Of a stretch of 64,000 nucleotides of DNA, positions 24,379 to 32,832 are shown in pieces. Each line of letters opens with the position of its first letter. Position 1 is the stretch's first letter. The translations under genes were made by a program, and so were the position numbers. This DNA comes from CAVRQM01 sp963732775 (lineage in GTDB: Bacteria > Pseudomonadota > Alphaproteobacteria > Acetobacterales > Acetobacteraceae): positions 124,001 through 188,000 of the forward strand of contig CAVTAR010000001.1 of NCBI GenBank assembly GCA_963732775.1. The letters are read 5' to 3'. The notes below the pieces were generated by a model. That model did not search any database. It had not been told where the DNA came from and was given only the letters and a program-made list of their open reading frames with translations.

Positions 24379-25858
24379 TCACGTCCCGATTGCCTGGCCC
24401 AGGATGTCCTCGGCCGACGCCTCGCGATGCGTGTAGCTCGCGACCAGGCGGCCGCGGCGGAAGACGTGCAGACGGTCGGCCAGCTCGTACACTTCCGGCA
24501 GGTATGACGAGATCAGGATGATCCCCGCCCCGGCCCGCAGCAGCGCGCCGAACAGGCGGTAGATCTGCTCCTTGGTGCCGACGTCGACGCCCACGGTGGG
24601 CTCGTCGAAGATGAACAGTTCCGCCCCGTGCGCGAGCCACTTGCCGACCACGATCTTCTGCTGGTTGCCGCCCGACAGCGCCTGCGCCAGCGCGCCGCGC
24701 CCGGCGGTGACGATGCGCAGGTCGCCGATCTGTGCGTTGGCCGCGCGCGCCTCCGCCCGGCGGTCCAGCACCAGCCCGCGCGACAATCGGTCGTAGATGG
24801 TGAGGTTGAGGTTGGTGCCGACCGGCAGATTGAGGCACAGTCCCTGGTCGCGCCGGCTCTCCGGCACCAGCGCCATGCCGCGCGCGATGGCCTGCGCCGG
24901 GCTCGCGATGTCGACTTCGCTGCCCTGCCAGCGGACAGTTCCCCCGGTGCGCTTGTTGCGGCCGAACAGCGTCTGCACGAACTCGCTGCGACCGGCGCCG
25001 ATCAGGCCGTACAGGCCGACGATCTCGCCGCGCCGCACGTCGAGCGAGATGTCCTCGAACCCCTTGCCCGACAGGTGCTCGGCCTGCACCAGCACCTCGC
25101 CCGCCGTCACCTCGTCCTTGTGATAGATCTGCTCGATCGAGCGGGCGATCATGCCGCTGATGAGTTCGCGCCTCGGTGGTCTCGCAGACTGGCTCGGTGC
25201 TGATGAGCGCGCCGTCGCGCAGGATGGTGACGCGGTCGGCCAGCTCGAACACTTCCTCGAGCCGGTGGCTGATGTAGACCAGCGTGACGCCCTGCGCCTT
25301 CAGCCGGCGGATCAGCGCGAACAGCTGGGCCGCCTCCGACCGGGTGAGATAGGCGGTGGGCTCGTCGAAGATCAGGAACTTCGTCCCGCGCAGGGCGGCC
25401 CGCGCGGTGGCCACCAACTGCTGCTGGCCGATGGTGAGCGAGCCCAGCACGACGCCCGACGGGATGCGGAAGCCGAGGTCGTCGAGCACACGCTGCGCCT
25501 CGCGCTCCATGCGCCGCTTGTGCAGGATGCCGAAGCCGGTGTGCTCGTCGCCGAGGAACAGGTTGGCCGCGACCGTCAGGTGCGGGCACAGCACGACTTC
25601 CTGGTGCACCGCGTTGATGCCGAGATCCATCGCGTCGTGGGGCCCGCCGAACTCGACGACGCGGCCCTCCCAGACGATCTCGCCGCCCGATTTCAGGTGC
25701 ACGCCGGTCAGCAGCTTGATGAGCGTGGACTTGCCTGCGCCGTTCTCGCCGACGATGGCGTGGATCTCCCCCGCCTCGAAGGCGAGGTCGACATGCTTCA
25801 GCGCGTGCGTGCCGGTGAAGCGCTTGTCGAGTTTTCGAAGTTCGAGGAGGGGCGTCAT
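24379..25858 (-). pseudogene. Sugar ABC transporter ATPase (RbsA/MglA type), frameshifted
   Basis: Two ABC cassettes as in RbsA/MglA. The N-terminal half (from the ATG at 25858) has GENGAGKS, LTIGQQQL and LIFDEPTAYLTRSE, then breaks near 25167, where the minus strand reads GAGGCGCGAACTC instead of GAGGCGGAACTC. One extra base moves the frame. The C-terminal half resumes at ELISGMIARSIEQIY and has LIGAGRSE, LSGGNQQKIVVGKW and IFDEPTVGVD through to the stop. Removing a single base restores one ~493-codon protein. Everything else looks intact, so a sequencing error is as likely as a real inactivation. Confidence 0.85.
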
Positions 25859-25864
25859 CGTCGT

Positions 25865-25937
25865 CATGCCCGGGCTTGGCCCGGGCATCCACGGCCGGAT
25901 CGAGGCGTCGCGCGGATGGCCGGGTCGAGCCCGGCCA
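25865..25937. repeat. Pair of REP-like hairpins between binding-protein and ATPase genes
   Basis: Hairpin A: ATGCCCGGGC (25865-25874), loop TTG, exact complement 25878-25887. Hairpin B: ATGGCCGGG (25915-25923), loop TCGAG, exact complement 25929-25937. Both lie in the 97-bp gap after the binding-protein gene. They could protect the upstream message from 3' exonucleases and so raise binding protein over ATPase, as REP elements do in enteric sugar operons. Related cores occur at 13382 and 36666. Confidence 0.75.
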
Positions 25938-25955
25938 TGAGGGCTGAACGGATGG

Positions 25956-26933
25956 TCACTTCACCTTCGGGTTCAGCAGCGCCTGGCTGCGGTCGGAGTT
26001 CATGTTCGCCTTGGTGATCGTGTTCACCCCGGTATCCACGAACGCCTCGACGTGCTCGCCCTTGCTGGCCGCGAGGGCCGTCTTCACGCCGTCGTAGCCC
26101 ATGCGGTACGGGTCCTGCACGATCAGCGCGTAGATCACCCCCTCGCTCAGCAGCTTCACCAGCTTGTCGTCGTTGTCGAAGCCGATCAGGCAGATCTTGT
26201 CCTGCGCCTTGTTCTCGGCGATTGCCTGGCCGGCTCCCTGCGCCATGATCAGGTTGCTCGCGAACACGCCCTTCAGGTCGGGGTTGGCGGTGATCAGGTC
26301 GGTCATGATGTTCAGCGCCGTGGTCGCCTGTCCGTCGGCCACCTTGTCGGCGGCGAGCTTCAGGCCCGACGACTTGGCCAGCTCCTCCTTGAAGCCCTTT
26401 GCGCGCTGGTCGAGCGAGCCCACGCCCGGGAGCGAGGTGATGAGCGCCACGTCGCCGGCGGTCTTGCCGCCGTTCTTCTCCTTGATGCAGGCGGCGAGCG
26501 CATCGGCGCCGGCGCGTCCGCCCTGCACGTTGTCGGTGGTGAGGAACGAGGTGAAGGCCTTGCTGTCGGCGCCGCTGTCGATGCCGATGATCTTGACCGA
26601 TTTCGCGGCCTCGTCGATCGGCTTGCCCAGTGCGGCGAACTGCGTCGGCGAGATGACGATGGCGGCCGGCTTGCTCGCGACCTCGTTCTCCAGGATGGAG
26701 ATCTGCCCGTTGATGTCGCTCTCGCTCTGCGCGCCGAGTTCCGGCACCTTCACGTGCAAGTCCTGCCCGGCCTTGCGGGCGCCGGCCAGCACGATCTGCC
26801 AGTAGAAGCTCGTGGTGTCCTTCACGATCACCGGGATGGTCGGCTCCTGCGCGCTCGCCGGCGATCCGGCGGCAAGTCCGGCGGCAAGGAAGGCGGCGGT
26901 CACGGCAATGCCGGCCAGCAGCGTTGTCTTCAC
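25956..26933 (-). CDS. Sugar ABC transporter substrate-binding protein (periplasmic, PBP1/RbsB-like)
   Basis: A 325-aa exported binding protein. The start is the GTG at 26933, preceded by GGGGGAAATATCC, giving a signal peptide VKTTLLAGIAVTAAFLAAG...ASA. The mature protein has the peripla_BP_4 layout: ITVIVKDTTSFYW-type opening (here IPVIVKDTTSFYWQ), ISPTQFAALGKPIDEAAK, IGIDSGADSKAF, TDNVQGGRAGADAL, GVFASNLIMAQGAGQAI, IGFDNDDKLVKLL and VQDPYRMGYDGVKTAL. First gene of the operon; galM is encoded upstream on the same strand, 77 bp away. Confidence 0.92.
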   Translation of the reverse strand: MKTTLLAGIAVTAAFLAAGLAAGSPASAQEPTIPVIVKDTTSFYWQIVLAGARKAGQDLHVKVPELGAQSESDINGQISILENEVASKPAAIVISPTQFAALGKPIDEAAKSVKIIGIDSGADSKAFTSFLTTDNVQGGRAGADALAACIKEKNGGKTAGDVALITSLPGVGSLDQRAKGFKEELAKSSGLKLAADKVADGQATTALNIMTDLITANPDLKGVFASNLIMAQGAGQAIAENKAQDKICLIGFDNDDKLVKLLSEGVIYALIVQDPYRMGYDGVKTALAASKGEHVEAFVDTGVNTITKANMNSDRSQALLNPKVK

Positions 26934-27010
26934 GGATATTTCCCCCACGATGTATTGCCGCGATCGAGCCGTCGCGGGTCGCGGCACCATGCCTGCCGGG
27001 TGCGGCGAGA

Positions 27011-28015
27011 TCAACCGGCCGTGAAGCGGAACAACGTCCGGCTGCGGCGCGTCTCGCCGGGCCGCAGCACGATGGGCGGGAAGCCGGGGTGGTTCGGCGC
27101 GTCGGGGAAGTGCTGCGTCTCGAGGCACAACGCGGCGCGCAGCGGCAGCCCGGCCTCGGGCAGGTGGTTGCCGGAGTAGAATTGCAGCCCGGGCTCGGTG
27201 GTGCGGACCTCCAGCGTGACGCCGCCGGCCGTGACGGTGGCGGCCAGCGCCTGGGTCTCGCGCGGGCCGTCCGACAGCACGAAATTGTGGTCGTAGCCGC
27301 GGCCGACCCGGAGCTGCTCGTCGTCGTCGGCAATCCGTTCGCCGATGCGGCGCGGGGTGCTGAAGTCGAACGGCGTGCCCGCCACGGGCCGCAGCTCGCC
27401 GGTGGGGAGCTGTGCGGCGTCTGTCGGGGTGAAGCGCGCTGCCGGGATGGTCAGCACGTGGCCCAGCACGTCGGCGGCGCCGTCGAGGTTGAAATAGGCG
27501 TGGTTGGTGAGGCCGACCACGGTCGGCGCCTCGCTCCATGCGGCGTAGTCCAGCGCCAGCGCGTCGCCCTCGATGGCGTAGCGCACCGAGGCGTGCAGTG
27601 CGCCCGGAAAGCCCTGGTCGCCGTCGGGGCTCGCATGGGTGAACAGCACCCCGTCGCCGTCCGGGTCCGCCTGCCACACCGCGCGGTCGAAGCCCACCGC
27701 CCCGCCGTGCAGCGTGTTGCCGCCGTTGTTGGTGGACAGCGCGTAGGTGTGTCCGTCGAGCGGCAGCCGTCCGCCGGCGATGCGGTTGCCGACGCGGCCG
27801 ACCACGGCGCCGAGATAGGCGGTATCGGCCTCATACGCGGCGAGATCGGGCCGGCCCAGCGTGACGCGGCGCAAGCCGGCCGGGGTCGGCACGTCGATCG
27901 CGTCGATGCGGGCGCCGTAGGTCAGGAGGCGAACCGTGAGCCCCGAGGGCCCGCGCAGCGTCCAGGCCTCGACACTTTGCCCATTCGCGAGCGCTCCATA
28001 TCGGCTAGGCTGCAT
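27011..28015 (-). CDS. galM: Aldose 1-epimerase (mutarotase)
   Basis: Interconverts alpha and beta anomers of aldoses. The 334-aa product has the galactose-mutarotase fold markers: VVGRVGNRIAGGRLPLDG, NNGGNTLHGG (substrate-binding Asn/His), LTNHAYFNLDG with the catalytic His, and YDHNFVLSD with a binding Asp-His pair; the catalytic Glu lies in CLETQHFPDAPNHP. GGAGGATT precedes the ATG. Lying just upstream of an RbsB-like importer, it probably prepares the imported sugar; co-transcription with the importer is likely. Confidence 0.94.
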   Translation of the reverse strand: MQPSRYGALANGQSVEAWTLRGPSGLTVRLLTYGARIDAIDVPTPAGLRRVTLGRPDLAAYEADTAYLGAVVGRVGNRIAGGRLPLDGHTYALSTNNGGNTLHGGAVGFDRAVWQADPDGDGVLFTHASPDGDQGFPGALHASVRYAIEGDALALDYAAWSEAPTVVGLTNHAYFNLDGAADVLGHVLTIPAARFTPTDAAQLPTGELRPVAGTPFDFSTPRRIGERIADDDEQLRVGRGYDHNFVLSDGPRETQALAATVTAGGVTLEVRTTEPGLQFYSGNHLPEAGLPLRAALCLETQHFPDAPNHPGFPPIVLRPGETRRSRTLFRFTAG

Positions 28016-28094
28016 GGCAATCCTCCGGGCGATGGCGACGCGAGCCTAGCCGCGCGCGGCCCGGTGGGAAACGCCGCCGCAGCGGGAGGGAGTG

Positions 28095-28961
28095 ATGGAC
28101 CAGCAAACACGGGCGGCGTTCGACCGCACCGCCGAGGATGTCGGCAACGTCGTCGAGTTCGGGCACGTCAACACCCGCGTGCCGGATCAGCAAATGGCGA
28201 TCTTGTTCTACGTGAGCGGGCTCGGCCTGACGCGCGACCCGTTCCTGATGACGGGCGTGGACAACATGTGGATCAACGTCGGCGCCAGCCAGTTCCACCT
28301 GCCGAGCGGGACAGCGCAGGTCCTGCGCGGCTGCACCTGGCTCGTGCTGCCCGACCTCGATGCGCTGCGGACGCGACTGTCGCGGGTGCGCGGCGCCTTG
28401 GCCGGCACGCGGTTCGCGGCGCGCGACGAGGGCGACCGGGTCGCCGTGACGTGCCCGTGGGGGAACCGCATCGTCTGCCATGCGCCGGGGCCGCGCTGGC
28501 CCGGCGTGGTGCTGGGCATGGTGCGGGTGGTGCTGGACGCGCCGGCCGGCACCGCGACGCGCATCGCCGAGTTCTATCGCGAGGCGCTGCGGGCGCCGGC
28601 GATGGTCGCGGGCGGCGAGGCGGTCGTGCCGATCGGTGCCGGGTTCTCGCTGGTGTACCGCGAGAGCGAGGCGGTGCCGCCCGACTATGACGGCAACCAC
28701 ATCCAGGTCTCGCTGGCCGACTTCTCCGGCCCGCATGCCTGGCTCGCCGCGCGCGGGCTGGTCAGCGAGGAGAGCGACCAGCACCAGTACCGCTTCCAGC
28801 ACGTGGTGGACGTGGCCACCGGCGACCTGCTGGTGACGGTGGAGCATGAGGTGCGGAGCATGCGCCATCCGCTGTACGCGCGCCCGCTGCTGAACCGCGA
28901 CCCGGCGCGGAGCACCAGGGATTTCGTGCCCGGGCGGGAGGCGCTGGGCTGGGCGGGGTGA
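28095..28961 (+). CDS. VOC-superfamily (glyoxalase/dioxygenase-fold) protein
   Basis: A 288-aa protein that appears to contain two vicinal-oxygen-chelate modules. The first begins EFGHVNTRVPDQQMAILFYVSGLGLTRDPF; the second begins LGMVRVVLDAP...IAEFYREAL and carries NHIQVSLADF. FYVSGLGLT is a recurrent glyoxalase-like phrase. Metal ligands cannot be assigned with certainty, so enzyme versus binding protein is open. GGGAGGG lies 5 bp before the ATG at 28095; a GTG one codon earlier is less likely. It converges with the polyamine permease gene, 1 bp away. Confidence 0.75.
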   Translation: MDQQTRAAFDRTAEDVGNVVEFGHVNTRVPDQQMAILFYVSGLGLTRDPFLMTGVDNMWINVGASQFHLPSGTAQVLRGCTWLVLPDLDALRTRLSRVRGALAGTRFAARDEGDRVAVTCPWGNRIVCHAPGPRWPGVVLGMVRVVLDAPAGTATRIAEFYREALRAPAMVAGGEAVVPIGAGFSLVYRESEAVPPDYDGNHIQVSLADFSGPHAWLAARGLVSEESDQHQYRFQHVVDVATGDLLVTVEHEVRSMRHPLYARPLLNRDPARSTRDFVPGREALGWAG

Positions 28962-28962
28962 G

Positions 28963-29745
28963 CTATCTGTGCAGCGACCCCGCCGCCCCCATCAGCCGCT
29001 GCGCGAGCACCACGGGAACCGTGGTCAGCGCGATGATGGCGAACACCAGCACGTTCACCTCCGGCAGATGCTGCCCCAAGCGGATCGCGCCAAAAATCCA
29101 CAGCGGCAGCGTGGTCTGGGCGCCGGCGGTGAAGGTGGTCACGATCACCTCGTCGAACGACAGCGCGAAGGCCAGCAGCGCGCCGGCGCCGATGGCACTG
29201 CCCAGCATCGGCAGCGTGATCAGCCGGAACGTCCGCCACGGGCCGGCGCCGAGGTCGGCCGAGGCCTCGGCCCAGGACGACGGCAGCCGGCGCAGCCGGG
29301 CGATGGCGTTGTTGTAGACGATGACAATACAGAACGTCGCGTGGCCGATGACGATGCTCAGGAACGACAGCGGCAGGCCGGTCGCGACGAAATAGGCGTT
29401 CAGCGCCATCCCCGTCAGGATGCCCGGCAGCGCGATCGGCAGAACCACGGCGAACTGCACCACCTCGCGCCCGAACGAGCGCATCCGGTGCACGGCAAGC
29501 GCGGTCAGGGTGCCGAGCAGCACGGCGACCAGCGTGGCAACGGCCGCCACCTGCAGCGACAGCAGCAGCGCGTCGCGCACCTCGCCGTCGGCCCAGGTGG
29601 CGGCGAACCATCGCGTGGAGAAAGCGGCGATGGGCCAGCCCTGGATGTTGCTGGCGGAGAACGCGTACAGCAGGATGACGGCGATCGGCGCGAACAGGAA
29701 CAGCAATATCGCCACCACGCCCCCGGCAAGGAGCAGCTTGCCCAT
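28963..29745 (-). CDS. Polyamine-type ABC transporter permease (PotC/YdcV-like)
   Basis: A 260-aa permease with six hydrophobic segments (from LLLAGGVVAILLFLFAPI to the C-terminal VLVFAIIALTTVPVVLAQRL). The cytoplasmic EAA loop is LPSSWAEASADLGAGPWRTFRLITLPML. FAPIAVILLYAFSAS and SFDEVIVTTFT are typical of PotC. It is the last gene of the five-gene operon; its ATG overlaps the stop of the upstream permease (TGATG). Confidence 0.9.
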   Translation of the reverse strand: MGKLLLAGGVVAILLFLFAPIAVILLYAFSASNIQGWPIAAFSTRWFAATWADGEVRDALLLSLQVAAVATLVAVLLGTLTALAVHRMRSFGREVVQFAVVLPIALPGILTGMALNAYFVATGLPLSFLSIVIGHATFCIVIVYNNAIARLRRLPSSWAEASADLGAGPWRTFRLITLPMLGSAIGAGALLAFALSFDEVIVTTFTAGAQTTLPLWIFGAIRLGQHLPEVNVLVFAIIALTTVPVVLAQRLMGAAGSLHR

Positions 29746-30620
29746 CACAGCGCCCGGAACGCGCCGGCCGCGCGGGCCGCGAGCAGGTAGAGCGCCATCA
29801 CCAGCATCGGCAGGGTGGCATAGGCGGCGGCGAACGGAATGTTGTTCGACACGCCCACGTTGGAATAGACGACGTTGCCGATGAAGTCCGAACCGGGGCC
29901 GCCCACCAGCATCGGCGAGACGTAGTCGCCGAGGGTGAGCGAGAAGGTGAAGATCGAGCCGGCGACCAGGCCGGGGAGCGCCAGCGGCAGCACGACGCGC
30001 CACAGCGTCCGCCCGCCGCGCGCGAACAGGTCGGCCGACGCCTCGAGCAGCGTTGCCGGAATGCGTTCGAGGCCGGCATACAGCGGCAGGATCATGAACG
30101 GCAGCCACAGGTAGCTGAACACGATCCACATGGCCCAATTCGAATACGCAATGGCAAGCGAGCCGAGCCCGACCTTCGCGAGCGCCCAGTTCAGTACGCC
30201 GTCATGCGCCAGGATCAGCCGCCACGCATAGACGCGGGCGAGGTAACTCGACCACAGCGGGATCATCACCAATGCCAGCAGGGTGGCGCGCAGGCGCGGA
30301 CCGGCGTGGCGCACCATGAACCAGGCGAACGGGAAGGCGAGCAGCGCGTCGGTGAGCGTCACGGCCGCGGCGATGAACACGGTGCGCGCGGCGATCAGCC
30401 GGTAGATCGCGCCACCGAACACGTCGCGGAAGTTGTCGAGCGTCCAGGCCGGGACGATGTCGCCCGAGAGCGGATCCACCTGCCAGAACGCCGAGACGAA
30501 CATGGCGGCCAGGGCGGCCAGATAGAGACCGACGAACCACAGCGCCGGGGCGGCGAGGAAGCCGGCGGTGGCAAGCGCGGGGAAGCGCCACAGGGTTGCG
30601 GCGAGGCGCCCGCCCCTCAC
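29745..30620 (-). CDS. Polyamine-type ABC transporter permease (PotB/YdcU-like)
   Basis: A 291-aa permease with six membrane segments and the EAA loop IPATLLEASADLFARGGRTLWRVVLPLALPG; FSLTLGDYVSPMLVGGPG is diagnostic of PotB-like permeases. No ATG fits: the chosen GTG at 30620 lies at the edge of a repeat element (30613-30658) with a purine-rich stretch GGGAGAGGG upstream. The start could be somewhat downstream, but the hydrophobic domain begins about 10 codons later. It pairs with the following permease through a TGATG overlap. Confidence 0.88.
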   Translation of the reverse strand: MRGGRLAATLWRFPALATAGFLAAPALWFVGLYLAALAAMFVSAFWQVDPLSGDIVPAWTLDNFRDVFGGAIYRLIAARTVFIAAAVTLTDALLAFPFAWFMVRHAGPRLRATLLALVMIPLWSSYLARVYAWRLILAHDGVLNWALAKVGLGSLAIAYSNWAMWIVFSYLWLPFMILPLYAGLERIPATLLEASADLFARGGRTLWRVVLPLALPGLVAGSIFTFSLTLGDYVSPMLVGGPGSDFIGNVVYSNVGVSNNIPFAAAYATLPMLVMALYLLAARAAGAFRAL

Positions 30621-30658
30621 CCCGGCCCTCTCCCCGCGGGAGAGGGAGAAGCGAGGGG
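30613..30658. repeat. CCCTCTCCC-type dispersed palindrome in the polyamine operon
   Basis: CCCTCTCCC (30626-30634), loop CGC, and GGGAGAGGG (30638-30646) form a perfect 9-bp stem; outer arms CCCCTC (30613-30618) and GAGGGG (30653-30658) also pair. The wording CCCTCACCCCGGCCCTCTCC resembles a repeat widely scattered in proteobacterial genomes. It lies between the binding-protein gene and the first permease gene. Confidence 0.7.
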
Positions 30659-30667
30659 CTCGCGGCA

Positions 30668-31816
30668 CTATCCCTTGATCTCCTGCCAGGCCTTTTGCCA
30701 CGCCGTGTAGTCGAGGCAGTCCTTCGCTGCGCCGGCCGCGACGGCGCATTGCTTCAGCGGCGTCTTCCAGAACCGGATCTGCTTGAAGTACGCGGCATCG
30801 GCGTTGCCGTGGTATTGCGCGCAACTCCCGGCCTGCAGCGCGTCCATCTCGGGGCACGCCTTGGTGTTCGCGGGCGTCTCGCCGAAGCTCAGCGCCTGCT
30901 GCGCCTGCACCTTCGGCGCGGTGACGTAGTTGATCCACTTGTAGGCGCAGTTGCGGTGCGGCGCCTTGGCCGAGATCATCCAGCTATCCGCCCAGCCGGT
31001 GACGCCCTCGGCCGGCAGCGTCTCGTCCACCGGCACCTTGGCCTGCTTCAGCGTGATGGTCTGGTACGGCCAGGCCGCACCGATCACCGCGTCACCGTTC
31101 TTGAACAGGTCCACCTCGTCGGATGCGAGCGCCCAGTACTTCTTGATCAGCGGCCGCTGCTCCTTCAGCAGCGCCACCGCGGCGTCCATCTGCTTCTGGT
31201 TCAGCTCGTACGGGTCGGTGATGCCGAGCGCCGGCTGCGAGTGCGACAGGAACAGCGCCGCGTCGGCGATCTGGATCGGGTTGTCCGGCACCGTAACCAG
31301 CCCGGAATACTGCTTGTCGTAGATGGAGGACCAGGAACCCGGCGTGCCCTTCACCTTCTCGGTTTGGAACAGCAGCGTGTTCGGGCCCCATTCGTACGAC
31401 ACGCCATAGTGCAGCCCGCCCACGGTGTTGAACGGCGGCGCCTGCAGGTCCGGGATGAAGTCCTTCGCGTGGGTGATCAGGCTCATGTTGATCGGCTGCA
31501 CGTTGCGGCCGTAAATCAGCCGCAGCGTGGCGTCGCCCGAGGCCGACACGAGGTCGTACTGGCTGCCGCCGCCCTGGCGCATCAGCGCCACCATCTCGTC
31601 GCTGCTGCCGGCATATTTGCGGTTCACCTTGCAGCCGGTCTCGGCCTCGAACGGCTTCACCCAGTCGTCGGCCGCGTAGCCCTCCCAGGCCACCACGTTC
31701 AGCGCGCCCTCGCCCTTGCCCACCGCCTGCGCCATCGCCGGGTCGGCCGCGTGCGCCTGCACCCAAGGCAGGCCCGTTGCCAGCAGCCCGCCGAGCGCCA
31801 CGAAAATCCGTCGCAT
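30668..31816 (-). CDS. Polyamine-type ABC transporter substrate-binding protein (PotD/YdcS-like)
   Basis: A 382-aa periplasmic protein with signal peptide MRRIFVALGGLLATGLPWVQAHA. The opening LNVVAWEGYAADDWVKPFEAETGCKV is the PotD/YdcS N-lobe, followed by YDLVSASGDATLRLI, YGVSYEWGPNTLLF, PDNPIQIADAALFL and a C-terminal YHGNADAAYFKQIRFWKTP. Two Cys pairs near the C-terminus may form disulfides. The substrate is probably putrescine or another diamine, because the operon also encodes an aminobutyraldehyde dehydrogenase. The start at 31816 follows the ATPase stop by 5 bp. Confidence 0.9.
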   Translation of the reverse strand: MRRIFVALGGLLATGLPWVQAHAADPAMAQAVGKGEGALNVVAWEGYAADDWVKPFEAETGCKVNRKYAGSSDEMVALMRQGGGSQYDLVSASGDATLRLIYGRNVQPINMSLITHAKDFIPDLQAPPFNTVGGLHYGVSYEWGPNTLLFQTEKVKGTPGSWSSIYDKQYSGLVTVPDNPIQIADAALFLSHSQPALGITDPYELNQKQMDAAVALLKEQRPLIKKYWALASDEVDLFKNGDAVIGAAWPYQTITLKQAKVPVDETLPAEGVTGWADSWMISAKAPHRNCAYKWINYVTAPKVQAQQALSFGETPANTKACPEMDALQAGSCAQYHGNADAAYFKQIRFWKTPLKQCAVAAGAAKDCLDYTAWQKAWQEIKG

Positions 31817-31821
31817 GTCCG

Positions 31822-32832
31822 TCACTCCCCTGTTGCCAGGACGCTCGCCGCGTCCTCCCGCCATCCGGCGCGCACCGCGGCACCCGGCTTCCACCGTGGC
31901 CCCTCCGGCCGTGCGCGAACATTCTGCTCGACGACGGCGAGCGCGGTGCCGTCGTGAAGCTCCACGTCGTAGCGCGTGAACATCCCGACGTACTGCGCGC
32001 CCCTCACCACCCCTGGCTCGGCGTTGGCGCCACCCGCCGCGGCGTCGCTCAGCACCACCTTCTCCGGCCGCAGCACCCAGGTGCGCCCGCCGCGCCGCAG
32101 CACGTTGCTGATACCGACGAAGCCGGCGACGAACGCGCTGGCCGGCCGCTCGTACAGGTCGAACGGCGCGCCCACCTGCTCGATCCGCCCGTGGTTGAAG
32201 ACGGCGACGCGATCGCTCATCGTCATCGCCTCCTCCTGGTCGTGGGTGACGTAGACGAAGGTGATCCCGGTCGCCTGCTGCAACGACTTCAGCTCCACCT
32301 GCATCTGGTGGCGCAGCTGCAGGTCGAGTGCGCCGAGCGGCTCGTCCAGCAGCAGCACGCGCGGCCGGTTGATCAGCGCGCGTGCCAGCGCCACGCGCTG
32401 CCGCTGCCCGCCCGAGAGCTGGCCCGGCTTGCGGGCGGCGAAACTCTCCAGCCGCACCATGGCGAGCGCGGCATCGACCCGCCCCGCCACATCCTTCGTC
32501 GCCACCCGGCGGGCGAGCAGGCCGTAGCCGACGTTGTCGCGCACCGTCATGTGCGGGAACAGCGCATAGTCCTGAAACACCGTGTTCACGTCGCGGGCAT
32601 ACGGCGGCAGGCGCGCGACATCGACGCCGTCGAGTTCGATGCGCCCGGCATCCGGCCGCTCGAAGCCCGCGATCAGCCGCAGCGTGGTGGTCTTGCCGGA
32701 GCCGGACGGCCCGAGCAGCGTGAAGAACTCGCCGGCGGCGATGTCGAGGTCGAGCCGCTCCACCGCCGCCACCGGGCCACCGAACGATTTGCGCACGCCG
32801 GCGAGGCGGATGACCGGATGCCGGTCGCTCAC
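31822..32832 (-). CDS. Polyamine-type ABC transporter ATP-binding protein (PotA/YdcT-like)
   Basis: A 336-aa ATPase with Walker A GPSGSGKT, the Q-loop FQDYALFPHMTV, signature LSGGQRQRVALARAL, Walker B LLLDEPLGALD and H-loop VTHDQEEA. A C-terminal TOBE domain follows (about 250-336, WVLRPEKVVLS). The start is GTG at 32832, overlapping the dehydrogenase stop by 4 bp (GTGA), so the operon order is patD-ATPase-binding protein-two permeases. Confidence 0.93.
   Translation of the reverse strand: MSDRHPVIRLAGVRKSFGGPVAAVERLDLDIAAGEFFTLLGPSGSGKTTTLRLIAGFERPDAGRIELDGVDVARLPPYARDVNTVFQDYALFPHMTVRDNVGYGLLARRVATKDVAGRVDAALAMVRLESFAARKPGQLSGGQRQRVALARALINRPRVLLLDEPLGALDLQLRHQMQVELKSLQQATGITFVYVTHDQEEAMTMSDRVAVFNHGRIEQVGAPFDLYERPASAFVAGFVGISNVLRRGGRTWVLRPEKVVLSDAAAGGANAEPGVVRGAQYVGMFTRYDVELHDGTALAVVEQNVRARPEGPRWKPGAAVRAGWREDAASVLATGE

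Noticed and set aside
25859..25888. Start codons at 25867 and 25888 for the sugar ABC ATPase
   Set aside because: Both fall in or at the edge of the REP-like hairpin (25865-25887); the recognisable domain begins right after the ATG at 25858.
29745..30938. A 397-aa version of the PotB-like permease starting at 30938
   Set aside because: Its first ~105 residues are antisense-like translation of the binding-protein gene in another frame and of the repeat; the membrane domain starts only after 30620.
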